Below, piece by piece: positions 1 through 8,176 of a DNA stretch of 27,015 nucleotides. This stretch comes from a virus. The position numbers and the translations under genes are program-made. Position 1 is the first letter of the stretch, and every line of letters begins with the position of its first letter. The stretch covers positions 1 to 27,015 of IMG/VR virus record IMGVR_UViG_3300047287_000154; one strand, written 5' to 3'. The notes beneath the pieces are model-generated. The model did no database searches. It saw only the letters and a program-made list of their open reading frames with translations, and was not told where the DNA came from.

Positions 1-135
1 CCGCTAGCGTCAGCCCCCAATCGTCCTAAACCCTTGCGGCGCAAGGAGTCTCATGTGAGTCTCAAATGAGACGCCCTTAAGACAGTTTAGGGCGGTTTAG
101 CGGGGTTTAACTTAACGCTAGATCGATTCAACTTT
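1..135. promoter_or_regulatory. Non-coding region upstream of small terminase; candidate cos/TerS-binding or operator region
   Basis: No gene is seen here. The region holds a perfect hairpin, CTTGC-GGC-GCAAG (33-45). It has two direct copies of GAGTCTCA (46-53 and 57-64), the second followed by an inverted TGAGAC (67-72). Three tandem 10-bp repeats begin GTTTAG, GTTTAG and GTTTAA at 85, 95 and 105, exactly one helical turn apart. CCTAAAC at 25-31 is an inverted copy of the start of the first repeat. Phages with GpA-type terminases usually carry cos next to the small terminase gene, so a packaging site is the first idea. A promoter/operator region for the late operon is the alternative. The repeats are seen; the function is inferred. 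Confidence 0.5.
85..114 (+). repeat. Three 10-bp iterons, GTTTAG-type
   Basis: GTTTAG, GTTTAG and GTTTAA occur at 85-90, 95-100 and 105-110 with a strict 10-bp period, so all lie on one face of the helix. They sit 22 bp before the GTG start of the small terminase gene. Such phasing suits cooperative binding by an HTH protein, for example the terminase small subunit itself. Confidence 0.6.
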
Positions 136-669
136 GTGCTGGTCACGTTCGCTGAGTTTGCAGCGATCAGAGGGTGCAGCAAGGGTGCTGTGACTCATGC
201 GACGAAGAGCAGGATTGCTGGCGCCGTTGTTGTGAAAGATGGCAAGCGCTGGCTGGATCGTGATCTGGCGTTGGAACTATGGAACAAGAACACGGTTGCC
301 AATGCGCAGAGCAAGGTGAGCAGGCCGGATCCGGTCGAAGAGCCTGTGAAGGATGCGGATGAGTTGCGGCGTCGGGTGAATGGATTGCCGGATGATGCGA
401 TCCCGGACCTGAATGAATCACGCGCACGGCGTGAGCATTACCAGGCGGAGCTAGCGAAGCTGCAGGTGGCGCAGCAGCGGGGTGAATTGGTGCCAGCTGA
501 TGAGGTGAAGAAAGAGGCGTTTAAGGTTGGCCGCGGCGTAAGGGAAGCATTGGCGAATCTGGCGGATCGTTTGAGCCATCAGCTAGCGGGTGAGACCGAT
601 CCGACGGTGATTCATCAGGTGCTGACGCAGGAACACCGTGCTGCGCTGGTGGAGCTGTGTGATGGCTAA
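136..669 (+). CDS. terS: Terminase small subunit (Nu1-like)
   Basis: This 177-aa protein probably recognises phage DNA and loads it onto the large terminase during packaging. The N-terminal ~55 residues look like a winged-HTH DNA-binding domain of the Nu1/MerR-like kind (CSKGAVTHATKSRI region, then KDGKRWLDRDLALELW). A polar linker follows, then a basic helical region around residues 95-130 (ARREHYQAELAKLQVAQQRG) typical of oligomerising small terminases. The start is GTG at 136 with no clear Shine-Dalgarno. The stop overlaps the start of the large terminase gene by 8 bases, so the two are probably translationally coupled. Gene order and the HTH make the assignment fairly safe; the exact family is less sure. 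Confidence 0.8.
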   Translation: MLVTFAEFAAIRGCSKGAVTHATKSRIAGAVVVKDGKRWLDRDLALELWNKNTVANAQSKVSRPDPVEEPVKDADELRRRVNGLPDDAIPDLNESRARREHYQAELAKLQVAQQRGELVPADEVKKEAFKVGRGVREALANLADRLSHQLAGETDPTVIHQVLTQEHRAALVELCDG

Positions 670-2521
670 CGCATGGCGCGATGGCTTCATGGACGGGTTG
701 CGGCCTGAGCAACCGTTGACGGTTAGTGAGTGGGCGGATCGTTATCGGCGGCTGAGTAGCAAGGCCAGTGCGGAGCCGGGGCCATGGCGGACGGATCGGA
801 CGCCGTATCTGCGAGAGCCGATGGATTGCCTGAGCAGCGAGAGCACGGTGCAGCGGGTGGTGATGATGTTTGCGGCGCAGACGGGCAAGACTGAGGCCGG
901 CAGTAACTGGCTGGGCTATGTGATCGACCATGCGCCGGGGCCAATGTTGTGCGTGCAGCCAACGGTGGAGATGGCGAAGCGGCTTAGCAAGCAGCGGCTG
1001 GAGAGCATGATCACGGAGACGCCGTGCTTGGCAGAGAAGATCGCGCCGGCACGGGCGCGGGACTCTGGCAACACGATGTTCAGCAAGGAGTATTCAGGCG
1101 GAATCATGTTGCTCACCGGGGCGAATTCCGCCACCGGGTTGCGATCAGCGCCGTGTCGGTATCTGTTCTGCGATGAGGTGGATGGATTCCCGAGTGATGT
1201 GGACGGGGAGGGCGATCCGGTTGCGTTGGCGGAGCGACGGACGACGACGTTTGCGCGGCGCAAGATTCTGTTGACCAGCACGCCGACCGTGAAGGATTTC
1301 AGCCGTATTGAGGCGGAGTATTTGCGGAGCGATCAGCGGCGGTTCTATGTGCCGTGTCCGAGCTGTGGCGCGATGGAGTGGTTGAAGTGGGGCCAGTTGA
1401 AGTGGGACGACGGCAGGCCGGAGACTGCGCGATATCAGTGCGAGCACTGCGGCGAACGATTCGAGGAGCTGCATAAGCCGGCGATGTTGCGCCGTGGCGA
1501 ATGGCGTGCAACGGCACCGGCAGGCAATGGCAGGACTGCTGGGTTCCAGCTAAGTGGGTTGTATAGCCCGCTGGGTTGGTGCAGCTGGGAGCAGCTGGTG
1601 GAGGATTTCCTAAGGGCTAAGGGTGATGCGCCGGCGTTGAAGGCGTTTGTGAATACGCGGCTAGCGGAGACATGGGAAGAGGACTATGCGGCGAAGATCA
1701 GCGCCGATGGATTGATGGAACGGCGGCTTGATTACAGGAGTGGGCTGTGCCCTGCTGGCGTGGTCCTGCTGACTGCTGGCGTCGACGTGCAGGACAACCG
1801 GCTAGCGGTGAGCGTGTGGGGATGGGGCGAGGGCGAGACGGGGTGGCTGGTGTGGCACCAAGAACTAATGGGCGATCCGACGATGACCGACGTGTGGAAC
1901 CAGCTGGACACGGTGCTTGCGACTGAGTGGGAACACGAGAGCGGCAAGACTTTGAAGGTTGCTCAGATGGCGGTGGACTCTGGCGGCCATTGCACGCATG
2001 AGGTGTATCGGTATGTGCGCGACCGCGTGGGTCAGGGTGTGGTTGCGATTAAGGGCAGCAGCCGGCGCAATAGTGCGGCTGTGGGTAAGGGCAGCAAGCA
2101 GGATGTGAACTGGCGTGGCCGGGTGATTAAGCGCGGTGTGACGCTCTATCAGCTGGGTACCGACACGATCAAGACGACGCTGTTCGGCCGGCTGCGTCAT
2201 AACGAGGCGACCGGCGGACTGCACTTCGGGATGGCCGCGGATGAGGATTACTTCAAGCAGGTCACGAGCGAACGGCAGGCGTTGCGATATCACCGCGGCT
2301 TCCCCATCAGGGAGTGGGTGAAGAAAGCGGGTGATCGAAATGAAGCGTTGGATTGTCTGGTGTATGGCTACGCAGCGATGTTGCTTTATGGGAGGCGGAT
2401 GAATCAGGCAACGATGTGGGAACAGTTGAGAGTGCAGTTGGAAGAGGGCAAGAAAGCACCGCTAAGATCGAGGAAGCAACAGCCGGCAGCGGCTGGGCCT
2501 GGCTTTGTTGGCAACTGGTAG
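662..2521 (+). CDS. terL: Terminase large subunit, GpA family
   Basis: ATPase and nuclease of the DNA-packaging motor, 619 aa from ATG 662. I prefer this start to the upstream TTG at 638 because GGAG lies at 651-654 and the ATG overlaps the terS stop by 8 bases. Visible motifs: Walker A AAQTGKTEA (residues 71-79), Walker B LFCDEVD (about 168-174), a coupling motif ILLTSTPT (202-209) and a CPSC...CEHC zinc ribbon (Cys 232, 235, 260, 263). The C-terminal half holds the nuclease domain with acidic residues such as the TAGVDVQDN segment. Length and motif order match lambda GpA-type terminases, which cut at cos sites and leave 5' overhangs; whether this phage does so is inferred. Confidence 0.96.
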   Translation: MANAWRDGFMDGLRPEQPLTVSEWADRYRRLSSKASAEPGPWRTDRTPYLREPMDCLSSESTVQRVVMMFAAQTGKTEAGSNWLGYVIDHAPGPMLCVQPTVEMAKRLSKQRLESMITETPCLAEKIAPARARDSGNTMFSKEYSGGIMLLTGANSATGLRSAPCRYLFCDEVDGFPSDVDGEGDPVALAERRTTTFARRKILLTSTPTVKDFSRIEAEYLRSDQRRFYVPCPSCGAMEWLKWGQLKWDDGRPETARYQCEHCGERFEELHKPAMLRRGEWRATAPAGNGRTAGFQLSGLYSPLGWCSWEQLVEDFLRAKGDAPALKAFVNTRLAETWEEDYAAKISADGLMERRLDYRSGLCPAGVVLLTAGVDVQDNRLAVSVWGWGEGETGWLVWHQELMGDPTMTDVWNQLDTVLATEWEHESGKTLKVAQMAVDSGGHCTHEVYRYVRDRVGQGVVAIKGSSRRNSAAVGKGSKQDVNWRGRVIKRGVTLYQLGTDTIKTTLFGRLRHNEATGGLHFGMAADEDYFKQVTSERQALRYHRGFPIREWVKKAGDRNEALDCLVYGYAAMLLYGRRMNQATMWEQLRVQLEEGKKAPLRSRKQQPAAAGPGFVGNW

Positions 2522-2523
2522 CC

Positions 2524-3090
2524 GTGAACATCCCCGCGACAATCAGGGCAGGCGACACGGTGAAGTGGCGTGATGTTGCGGGCGTCGACAATCTGGGCAA
2601 TGAGATCAGTAGCGGCACGTGGACGCTGACCTACTACCTGCGGACTAACACCGCTAGCGAAGGCGCCACGGTGGTGGGCACTGCCTATGGCACCGGATGG
2701 GAGTTCACCATCGCGGCTAGCACCAGTGCTGGGTTCGATGCTGGGCAGTGGTATTGGCAAGCGATAGCAACTGCCGGCAGTGAGAAGGTGACGCTGGGCG
2801 CCGGCCAGTTGACTGTGGATGCGGCGTTGTCTTACGCCGGCAGCCCAGGTGCATTTGATGGGCGGTCGCAAGCGCAGATTGATTTGGATGCCGTACAGGC
2901 TGCAATCCGCGCGATTGTTAGCGCTGGCGCGAAGCAATACACAATCGGCAGTCGGAGTTTCACCAAGCTGGATCTAGGTGAGCTGATGGAGCGCGAAAGT
3001 AAGCTGAAGGCTGAGGTGAAGCGCGAGCAGATGGCGGACCTGATCGCCAACGGCCTGGGCAATCCGCACAACCTATTCGTGAGGTTCTGA
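2524..3090 (+). CDS. gpW-like head-tail connector with N-terminal beta domain
   Basis: 188 aa from GTG 2524, two bases after the terminase stop. The frame is open back to 2353, but that would lie inside the terminase gene, and the sequence reads like a clean N-terminus (NIPATIRAGDTVKW). Residues ~3-100 form a beta-rich domain of a type often found downstream of phage terminases. Residues ~115-175 (DLDAVQAAIRAIV, then YTIGSRSFTKLDLGELMERESKLKAEV) resemble lambda gpW, the small protein that completes the head and prepares the portal for the tail. gpW alone is about 68 aa, so this would be a longer, fused form. Its stop overlaps the portal start (TGATG). The gpW link rests on pattern and position. 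Confidence 0.65.
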   Translation: MNIPATIRAGDTVKWRDVAGVDNLGNEISSGTWTLTYYLRTNTASEGATVVGTAYGTGWEFTIAASTSAGFDAGQWYWQAIATAGSEKVTLGAGQLTVDAALSYAGSPGAFDGRSQAQIDLDAVQAAIRAIVSAGAKQYTIGSRSFTKLDLGELMERESKLKAEVKREQMADLIANGLGNPHNLFVRF

Positions 3091-4670
3091 TGGGATTGCG
3101 GACGCGGCTATTCAAGGCGATGGGTTTTGAGCCGATGCGGCCACGTGCGCGGGCGTATCAGGGCGCAAGGGTTAGCCGGCTCACGGCTGACTGGGTGACA
3201 AGCGGCACGAGTGCCGACAGCGAAATCAAGAGCAGCTTCAAGGCGCTGCGCAATCGTGCGCGTCAGCTGTGCCGTGACAACGACTATGCGCGGCAAGCAT
3301 TGCGGAGCATCCAGAACAATGTGATTGGGCACGGCATCAAGCACCAGTCGCAGGTGCGGATGCTGCGTGGCGGCCGGTTGGATGAGGCGATCAACGGCCA
3401 GATCCACGAGGCATGGGAGCGGTGGATGCACAAGAGCCGCTGTGATGTGAGCGGCCTGCTGGGCTTCCACGATATGGAGCGCCTGCTGTGCCGCAGCTTG
3501 GCGGAGAGCGGCGAGGTGTTCGTGCGGATGATCCGCAAACCGTTCGGTGGATCGCGCGTGCCGTTCGCGCTGCAGATCCTCGAGGCGGATTATCTGATTG
3601 ACGACGATATCCCGCAGGCCAAGGAAGGCAACACGGTGCGGATGGGTATCGAGGTGGATGGCTACCTACGGCCGCAGGCTTATCACTTCTATGCCAACCA
3701 TCCGGGCGACACGTATGCGGGCAATCCGCGCACCAATGGGCGGCGTGTGCGCGTGCCTGCTGATGAGGTGATTCATCTCTTCCTCCCTGAGCGCCCTCAG
3801 CAGACACGAGGAGTCACTTGGTTCGCCTCGGCGCTGATGCGGCTGCACATGCTGCAGGGCTATGAGGAGGCCGAGGTGGTGCGGGCTAGGGCGAGCAGTG
3901 CGCTGATGGGCTTCATCCAATCGCCCGAGGGTGAGCTGATTGGCGATGAGGTGTATGAGAACGAGCGCGTAAGCGATTTCCAGCCTGGTGTGTTCAAGTA
4001 TCTAGCGCCGGGCGAAAGCGTGACGGTGCCGGATCTGAATGCACCCGATGGCCAGCTGGAACCATTCACCCGTTCGATGCTGCGTGCTGTGGCGGCTGGC
4101 GTTGGCGTGAGCTTCGAGAGCATTAGCAAGAACTTCTCAGAGAGCAACTACAGCAGCAGCCGGCTGAGCCTGCTCGAGGAGCGCGACACGTACAAGGTGC
4201 TGCAGCGGTTCTTCATCGAGAACTTCCATCAGACGGTCTACGAGAACTGGCTCGAGATGGCGGTACTGAGCGGTGAGCTGAACCTGCCGGCATATGAGAC
4301 GAACCCGGATCGCTACCGCGCCAGCCGCTGGATCCCACGCAGCTGGGAATGGGTGGACCCGCAGAAGGAAGTGAACGCCTACAAGGATGCGGTGCGCTGT
4401 GGCTTCAAGACATTGGGCCAGGTAATCAGCGAGCAAGGTGGTGATCTCGATGATGTGCTGATGGCGCGTCAGTCAGAGCTGGCCATGCTGGATGAGATGG
4501 GCATTGTGCTCGATACCGATCCGAGCGAGGTAAATGCTGGCGGTGGTTCGCAGCCTGCTGTGACGATGGGCGGCCAGCCGGCGTTTGAGGATACGGAACC
4601 GCCGATGGATGAAGAGGAATACGAAGAGGAATCAGTTCTCGAGGATCCGCTCGAAGGGCCTGAGGACTGA
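3090..4670 (+). CDS. Portal protein, lambda family
   Basis: 526 aa. Forms the dodecameric ring at one capsid vertex through which DNA enters and to which the tail is joined. The N-terminal half matches the lambda gpB-type pattern: a basic start, the RNRARQLCRDNDYARQALRSI segment, then SGEVFVRMIRKPF and QILEADYLID. Later segments such as GVSFESISKNFSESNYSSSRLSLLE and the RWIPRSWEWVDPQKE block are also typical. The C-terminal ~35 residues are strongly acidic (MDEEEYEEE). ATG 3090 overlaps the preceding stop, and the stop overlaps the next gene (TGATGG at 4668), so expression is coupled on both sides. Confidence 0.95.
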   Translation: MGLRTRLFKAMGFEPMRPRARAYQGARVSRLTADWVTSGTSADSEIKSSFKALRNRARQLCRDNDYARQALRSIQNNVIGHGIKHQSQVRMLRGGRLDEAINGQIHEAWERWMHKSRCDVSGLLGFHDMERLLCRSLAESGEVFVRMIRKPFGGSRVPFALQILEADYLIDDDIPQAKEGNTVRMGIEVDGYLRPQAYHFYANHPGDTYAGNPRTNGRRVRVPADEVIHLFLPERPQQTRGVTWFASALMRLHMLQGYEEAEVVRARASSALMGFIQSPEGELIGDEVYENERVSDFQPGVFKYLAPGESVTVPDLNAPDGQLEPFTRSMLRAVAAGVGVSFESISKNFSESNYSSSRLSLLEERDTYKVLQRFFIENFHQTVYENWLEMAVLSGELNLPAYETNPDRYRASRWIPRSWEWVDPQKEVNAYKDAVRCGFKTLGQVISEQGGDLDDVLMARQSELAMLDEMGIVLDTDPSEVNAGGGSQPAVTMGGQPAFEDTEPPMDEEEYEEESVLEDPLEGPED

Positions 4671-7300
4671 TGGCAACAATCCAAGGCGAGACCGTTGACT
4701 TGATGCCAACGGATGGCATGAGGGAAGAGGCTCAGCGTTATCGCGATTGGAAGGCTGAGGGCGAGGCAGGCGGTACTGAAGTCGCAGCACGCCGCGCCAG
4801 CCAGATCCTGAGCGGTGATGAGCTGAGCCCTGACACGGTGATCACGATGGCGGCATGGTTCGCTCGCCATAAGGTTGATAAGCAAGGCGAGGGATTCAGT
4901 CCTGGCGAGGATGGCTATCCATCAGCCGGCCGCGTTGCATGGGCCGCATGGGGCGGTGATGCCGGACAGAGTTGGGCGAATGAGAAGGCGGATAGAATCA
5001 AGGCATTGCAGGATAGACAAATGGAAGAGGCGCGCCCTTATCCAAATGAACATGCCGCGAGGTTGACTGATCCTGATCAGTACGACGAACTGCGCCGTGA
5101 GAATGATGCCGGCGGCGATGGGATTGATTTCATCTACGGCATCAAGGAAGGCGAGAGCGAGATTCAGGCAGTGAGGTTTGATGCGCAGCAGTTCACGCCA
5201 TCTGAAGCGCGTGATTGGCTGAGTGAGCACGAGATGGATCCGATCATGTTTGAAGAGGCAACCGGCGAGCAGCGCGTGATGCGTGCTGAACCGGATGAGC
5301 TTTCCGAGGGTGATTTCGTGCAGTGGGATTCGAGCGGCGGTACGGCCCGCGGTCGGATCGAACATGTGATGCGCGAGGGCACGTTAGGCGTGCCCGGCAC
5401 CGAGTTCAGCATTGAAGCCAGCGCTGAGGATCCGGCTGCATTGATTCGGATCTACAGCGAGGGCGAGGATGGATGGGAGGCCACCGAGACATTGGTGGGC
5501 CACAAGTTCTCGACGCTGCGCAAGATTGCTGAGCTGCGTGCGATGCCAGGCATCGGCCGCCACCAACGCGCTGAGATCACAACCTTCGATGAGGTTGAGG
5601 ATCGCACCTATGAGTTTCCTTTCAGCTCTGAGTATCCGGTTGCGCGTTACTTCGGCAACGAGATCTTGAGCCACGAGGGCAATGCCGCTGATCTCAGCCG
5701 CCTGAATGATGGTGCACCGCTGCTGTTCAATCACAACCCTGATCGAGTGATCGGCGTTGTGGAGCGTGCATATATCGATGGCAAACGTCGCCGCGGTTAT
5801 GCACGTGTGCGGTTCAGCCGCAATCCATTCGCTCAGGAAGTCCTGAACGATGTGAAGGATGGCGTTCTTCGGAATGTCTCCTTTGGCTACTCCATTGACA
5901 AAATGGAGGAGCGCGGCAGCGGTGACTTTGTTGCCACTGCCTGGTCTCCTTATGAGGTTTCTGTTGTCTCGGTGCCGGCTGATCCCGGCGTCGGGATCGG
6001 CAGATCCTTAGAGGCCGAGCAAGCTGCCTCGGCAGCACCTACACCTGATCCCATTCCTGCAATGGAAAACACCACCCCTGATCTGGCAGTGGTGCGGGCC
6101 GAAGCCGCTGAGGCTGAGCGCTCCCGCATCGCTGGCATTTCTGCACTGACCGAAAAGCACGGCATGGCCGACCTCGGCCGTCAGCTGATCGAGTCTGGTC
6201 GTTCTATCGACGAGGCCCGCGCTGCTGTGCTCGACAACCTCGACATCAAACAGGAGCCTGTGAACATGAGCGCCGCTGAAATCGGCCTGACTGAGAAGGA
6301 GAGCCGCAGCTTCTCCTTCATGCGTGCCATTAACTATTTGGCCAACCCGACCGACCGCGCTGCCCGTGAGGCTGCCGCGTTCGAGATCGAGGCATCTGAA
6401 GCCGCTGCTGCAAAGCTCGGCCGTCAGTCCCGCGGCATCACAATCCCCCAGGATGTGCTGCGCCGTGACCTGAATGTTGGCGCTGCAACCGCTGGCGGCA
6501 ACCTGGTTGCCACTGAGCTGGATGCTGGCAGCTTCATCGATCTGCTGCGCAACGCCTCCGCTCTGGATCAGGCAGGCGCCACTGTGCTGACCGGCCTCAC
6601 CGGCAACGTGGCCATTCCCCGTCAATCCGGCGCTGGCACTGCTTACTGGGTTGCTGAGTCCGGTGCCCCCACCGAATCCCAGCAGACCGTGGATCAGGTG
6701 AGCCTGACTCCTAAGACTGTGGCCGCCTTCACTGACTACAGCCGCCGCCTGATGATCCAGTCCTCCATCGATGTGGAGAACATGGTGCGCACCGACCTGG
6801 CTCGTGTGCTCGCACTCAAGATCGACCTGGCTGGTCTCTATGGCACCGGCTCCAACGGCGAGCCCCTCGGCCTGAAGCTCACCACCGGCATCGGCACCGA
6901 GGACTTCGCCGCTGACACCCCTACCTTCGCTGAGGTGGTGGCACTGGAAAGCGACGTGGCAACCGCCAACGCCCTGCTCGGCAGCCCCGTCTACCTGATG
7001 AACGCTGCCATGCGCGGCGGCCTCAAGACCAAGGCCAAGGACGCAGGTTCCGGCCTGTTCGTCATGGAAGGCAACGAGGTGAACGGCTATCAGGGCGTGC
7101 TGTCCAACCAAGTTGCTTCTGGTGATCTGTGGTTCGGCAACTTCGCTGACCTGATCATCGGCTACTTCTCCGGCCTGGATCTGATGGTGGACCCCTACAC
7201 CAACAGCACCTCTGGCACCGTGCGCGTGGTTGCCATGCAGGATGTGGACATTGCCGTCCGTCACCCTGAATCCTTCAGCCGCGGCAACAACACTCTCTGA
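4670..7300 (+). CDS. Fused prohead protease (U35) and HK97-type major capsid protein with extra N-terminal modules
   Basis: 876 aa in one uninterrupted frame. Residues ~20-110 are a module ending GFSPGEDGYPSAGRVAWAAW, seen near phage capsid proteases. Residues ~122-200 (PYPNEHAARLTDPDQYDELR) form a second module. Residues ~211-282 (GDFVQWDSSGGTARGRI) resemble the HVA1/DUF2945 Tudor-like fold. Residues ~300-450 are an HK97 prohead protease with His355 (LLFNHN) and Ser404 (RNVSFGYSI). A charged helical linker follows, then an HK97 capsid fold from ~585 to the end. The protease should mature the capsid by cutting after assembly. A Shine-Dalgarno-like AGGAG at 6252-6256 before ATG 6266 could also give a separate 344-aa capsid protein. 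Codon style changes near 6060, with Ser TCC replacing AGC. The protease and capsid calls are firm; the N-terminal module names are from memory. Confidence 0.93.
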   Translation: MATIQGETVDLMPTDGMREEAQRYRDWKAEGEAGGTEVAARRASQILSGDELSPDTVITMAAWFARHKVDKQGEGFSPGEDGYPSAGRVAWAAWGGDAGQSWANEKADRIKALQDRQMEEARPYPNEHAARLTDPDQYDELRRENDAGGDGIDFIYGIKEGESEIQAVRFDAQQFTPSEARDWLSEHEMDPIMFEEATGEQRVMRAEPDELSEGDFVQWDSSGGTARGRIEHVMREGTLGVPGTEFSIEASAEDPAALIRIYSEGEDGWEATETLVGHKFSTLRKIAELRAMPGIGRHQRAEITTFDEVEDRTYEFPFSSEYPVARYFGNEILSHEGNAADLSRLNDGAPLLFNHNPDRVIGVVERAYIDGKRRRGYARVRFSRNPFAQEVLNDVKDGVLRNVSFGYSIDKMEERGSGDFVATAWSPYEVSVVSVPADPGVGIGRSLEAEQAASAAPTPDPIPAMENTTPDLAVVRAEAAEAERSRIAGISALTEKHGMADLGRQLIESGRSIDEARAAVLDNLDIKQEPVNMSAAEIGLTEKESRSFSFMRAINYLANPTDRAAREAAAFEIEASEAAAAKLGRQSRGITIPQDVLRRDLNVGAATAGGNLVATELDAGSFIDLLRNASALDQAGATVLTGLTGNVAIPRQSGAGTAYWVAESGAPTESQQTVDQVSLTPKTVAAFTDYSRRLMIQSSIDVENMVRTDLARVLALKIDLAGLYGTGSNGEPLGLKLTTGIGTEDFAADTPTFAEVVALESDVATANALLGSPVYLMNAAMRGGLKTKAKDAGSGLFVMEGNEVNGYQGVLSNQVASGDLWFGNFADLIIGYFSGLDLMVDPYTNSTSGTVRVVAMQDVDIAVRHPESFSRGNNTL
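6252..6268 (+). promoter_or_regulatory. Possible internal ribosome binding site for stand-alone capsid protein
   Basis: AGGAG at 6252-6256 is followed nine bases later by an in-frame ATG (6266). Translation from it would give a 344-aa protein beginning MSAAEIGLTEKESRSF, that is, the capsid with a short N-terminal arm and no protease. Most genes here lack such a good site, which makes it stand out. Another in-frame ATG at 6062 has no visible Shine-Dalgarno. Confidence 0.4.
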
Positions 7301-7302
7301 TC

Positions 7303-7509
7303 ATGTTGATCGAGGTCCTACGGCAGACGATGCTTTCGGGCCGGGTGGTGAAAGTCGGGGAAGTCCTAGAGGCTTCCCCCTCTGACGCCAAACTCCTGAT
7401 CGGTATCGGCAAAGCTGTTGAGGCTGTCGCCTCTGTAGTAGACGCAGTTGAGGCCATCGCTCAACCTGCACCTAAACCAACCACCCCCCGACGGAGGGCA
7501 AAATCATGA
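7303..7509 (+). CDS. Small head-region protein, unknown function
   Basis: 68 aa, two bases after the capsid stop. The pattern LRQTMLSGRVVKVGEVLEASPSDAKLLIGIGKAVE resembles a short family often encoded just downstream of phage capsid genes, in which a loading-platform-like strand pair precedes an Ala-rich tail. The C-terminus is basic and Pro-rich (PKPTTPRRRAKS). The stop overlaps the next ATG by four bases. Codon style matches the capsid gene. No function can be assigned beyond a probable structural or assembly role. Confidence 0.8.
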   Translation: MLIEVLRQTMLSGRVVKVGEVLEASPSDAKLLIGIGKAVEAVASVVDAVEAIAQPAPKPTTPRRRAKS

Positions 7510-7895
7510 CCATCCACAACCTCGGATCTAAGACCGATCTGCTCGAGCTGCACAACAACGCAGTCGTTGCATCCACCGGCGCTGGCACCCCCGCCAACGT
7601 TGATCTCGTGGACTATGAGGGCGACGTTGCCTTCATCATCGATGCAGCTGCTGCCGGCTCTGGCGTCACCCTGACCGCCAAGATCCAGCACAGCAACACC
7701 ACCACCTCCGGCGATTTCGTGGATGTGACCGGTGGCGGCTTCACCGCTGCTGCTGCTAACACCGCATTCCAAGAGAAGATCTACCTGAACAGCAACGATC
7801 TCCGTCGTTACGTTCGCGTGCTCTTCACTGTGACCGGCGGCACCGGCACCGGCGCCGTTTCCGTGGTGGCTCTCGGCTCTAAGAAGTACAGCTGA
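7506..7895 (+). CDS. Probable head decoration or minor structural protein
   Basis: 129 aa, rich in Gly, Ala, Thr and Val, with alternating hydrophobic patterns (VTLTAKIQHSNTTTSGDFVDV, then RRYVRVLFTVTGGTGTGAVSVVAL) that suggest an all-beta virion protein. It has the clearest Shine-Dalgarno in the window (GGAGGG at 7493-7498, seven bases before ATG 7506) and the same highly expressed codon style as the capsid. Strong expression next to the capsid gene suggests a decoration or stabilising protein present in many copies. Position and composition are the only support. Confidence 0.75.
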   Translation: MTIHNLGSKTDLLELHNNAVVASTGAGTPANVDLVDYEGDVAFIIDAAAAGSGVTLTAKIQHSNTTTSGDFVDVTGGGFTAAAANTAFQEKIYLNSNDLRRYVRVLFTVTGGTGTGAVSVVALGSKKYS

Positions 7896-7897
7896 GC

Positions 7898-8176
7898 ATG
7901 GCGTTCACTGAGGATCTGGATGTGTTCCTCGCAGACTTCGGCGTCAGCTGCACCGCTGGCGCCGTTACTGCGAAAGGAATCCTGGACATGCCAAGCCAGG
8001 TGATCAGCAATGGGATGGTGCTCAGCACTGACTACACGCTGACGGCCAGATCCTCAAACTTCGGCAGTCTCATCCGCGGCGATTCGATCACTGTGGATGG
8101 GGCTGCTTATACCGTCAGAGAGACCATGCTCATGGATGACGGCAAGTTCGTACAACTCGGATTGCAAAAGACATGA
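7898..8176 (+). CDS. Head-tail joining protein, lambda FII-like
   Basis: 92 aa. The order of elements fits the gpFII-like head-tail attachment family: DLDVFLADFGVSCTAGAVTAKGILD, then a strand-rich middle, then LIRGDSITVDGAAYTVRE and a final QLGLQKT. Members form a ring under the connector to which the tail docks. The gene starts two bases after the previous stop and its TGA overlaps the next ATG (ATGA at 8173). Location between capsid and tail-tube genes agrees. Confidence 0.75.
   Translation: MAFTEDLDVFLADFGVSCTAGAVTAKGILDMPSQVISNGMVLSTDYTLTARSSNFGSLIRGDSITVDGAAYTVRETMLMDDGKFVQLGLQKT

Noticed and set aside
2353-2523. Longer start for the gpW-like gene
   Set aside because: It would overlap the terminase by more than 50 codons, and the extra residues have no beta pattern; GTG 2524 starts cleanly after the terminase stop.
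6008-7264. 418-aa leftward open frame opposite the capsid gene
   Set aside because: It lies antisense to an unmistakable capsid domain. The C-ending codon style of that gene avoids stops on the other strand. The product is Gly/His-rich and has no domain pattern.
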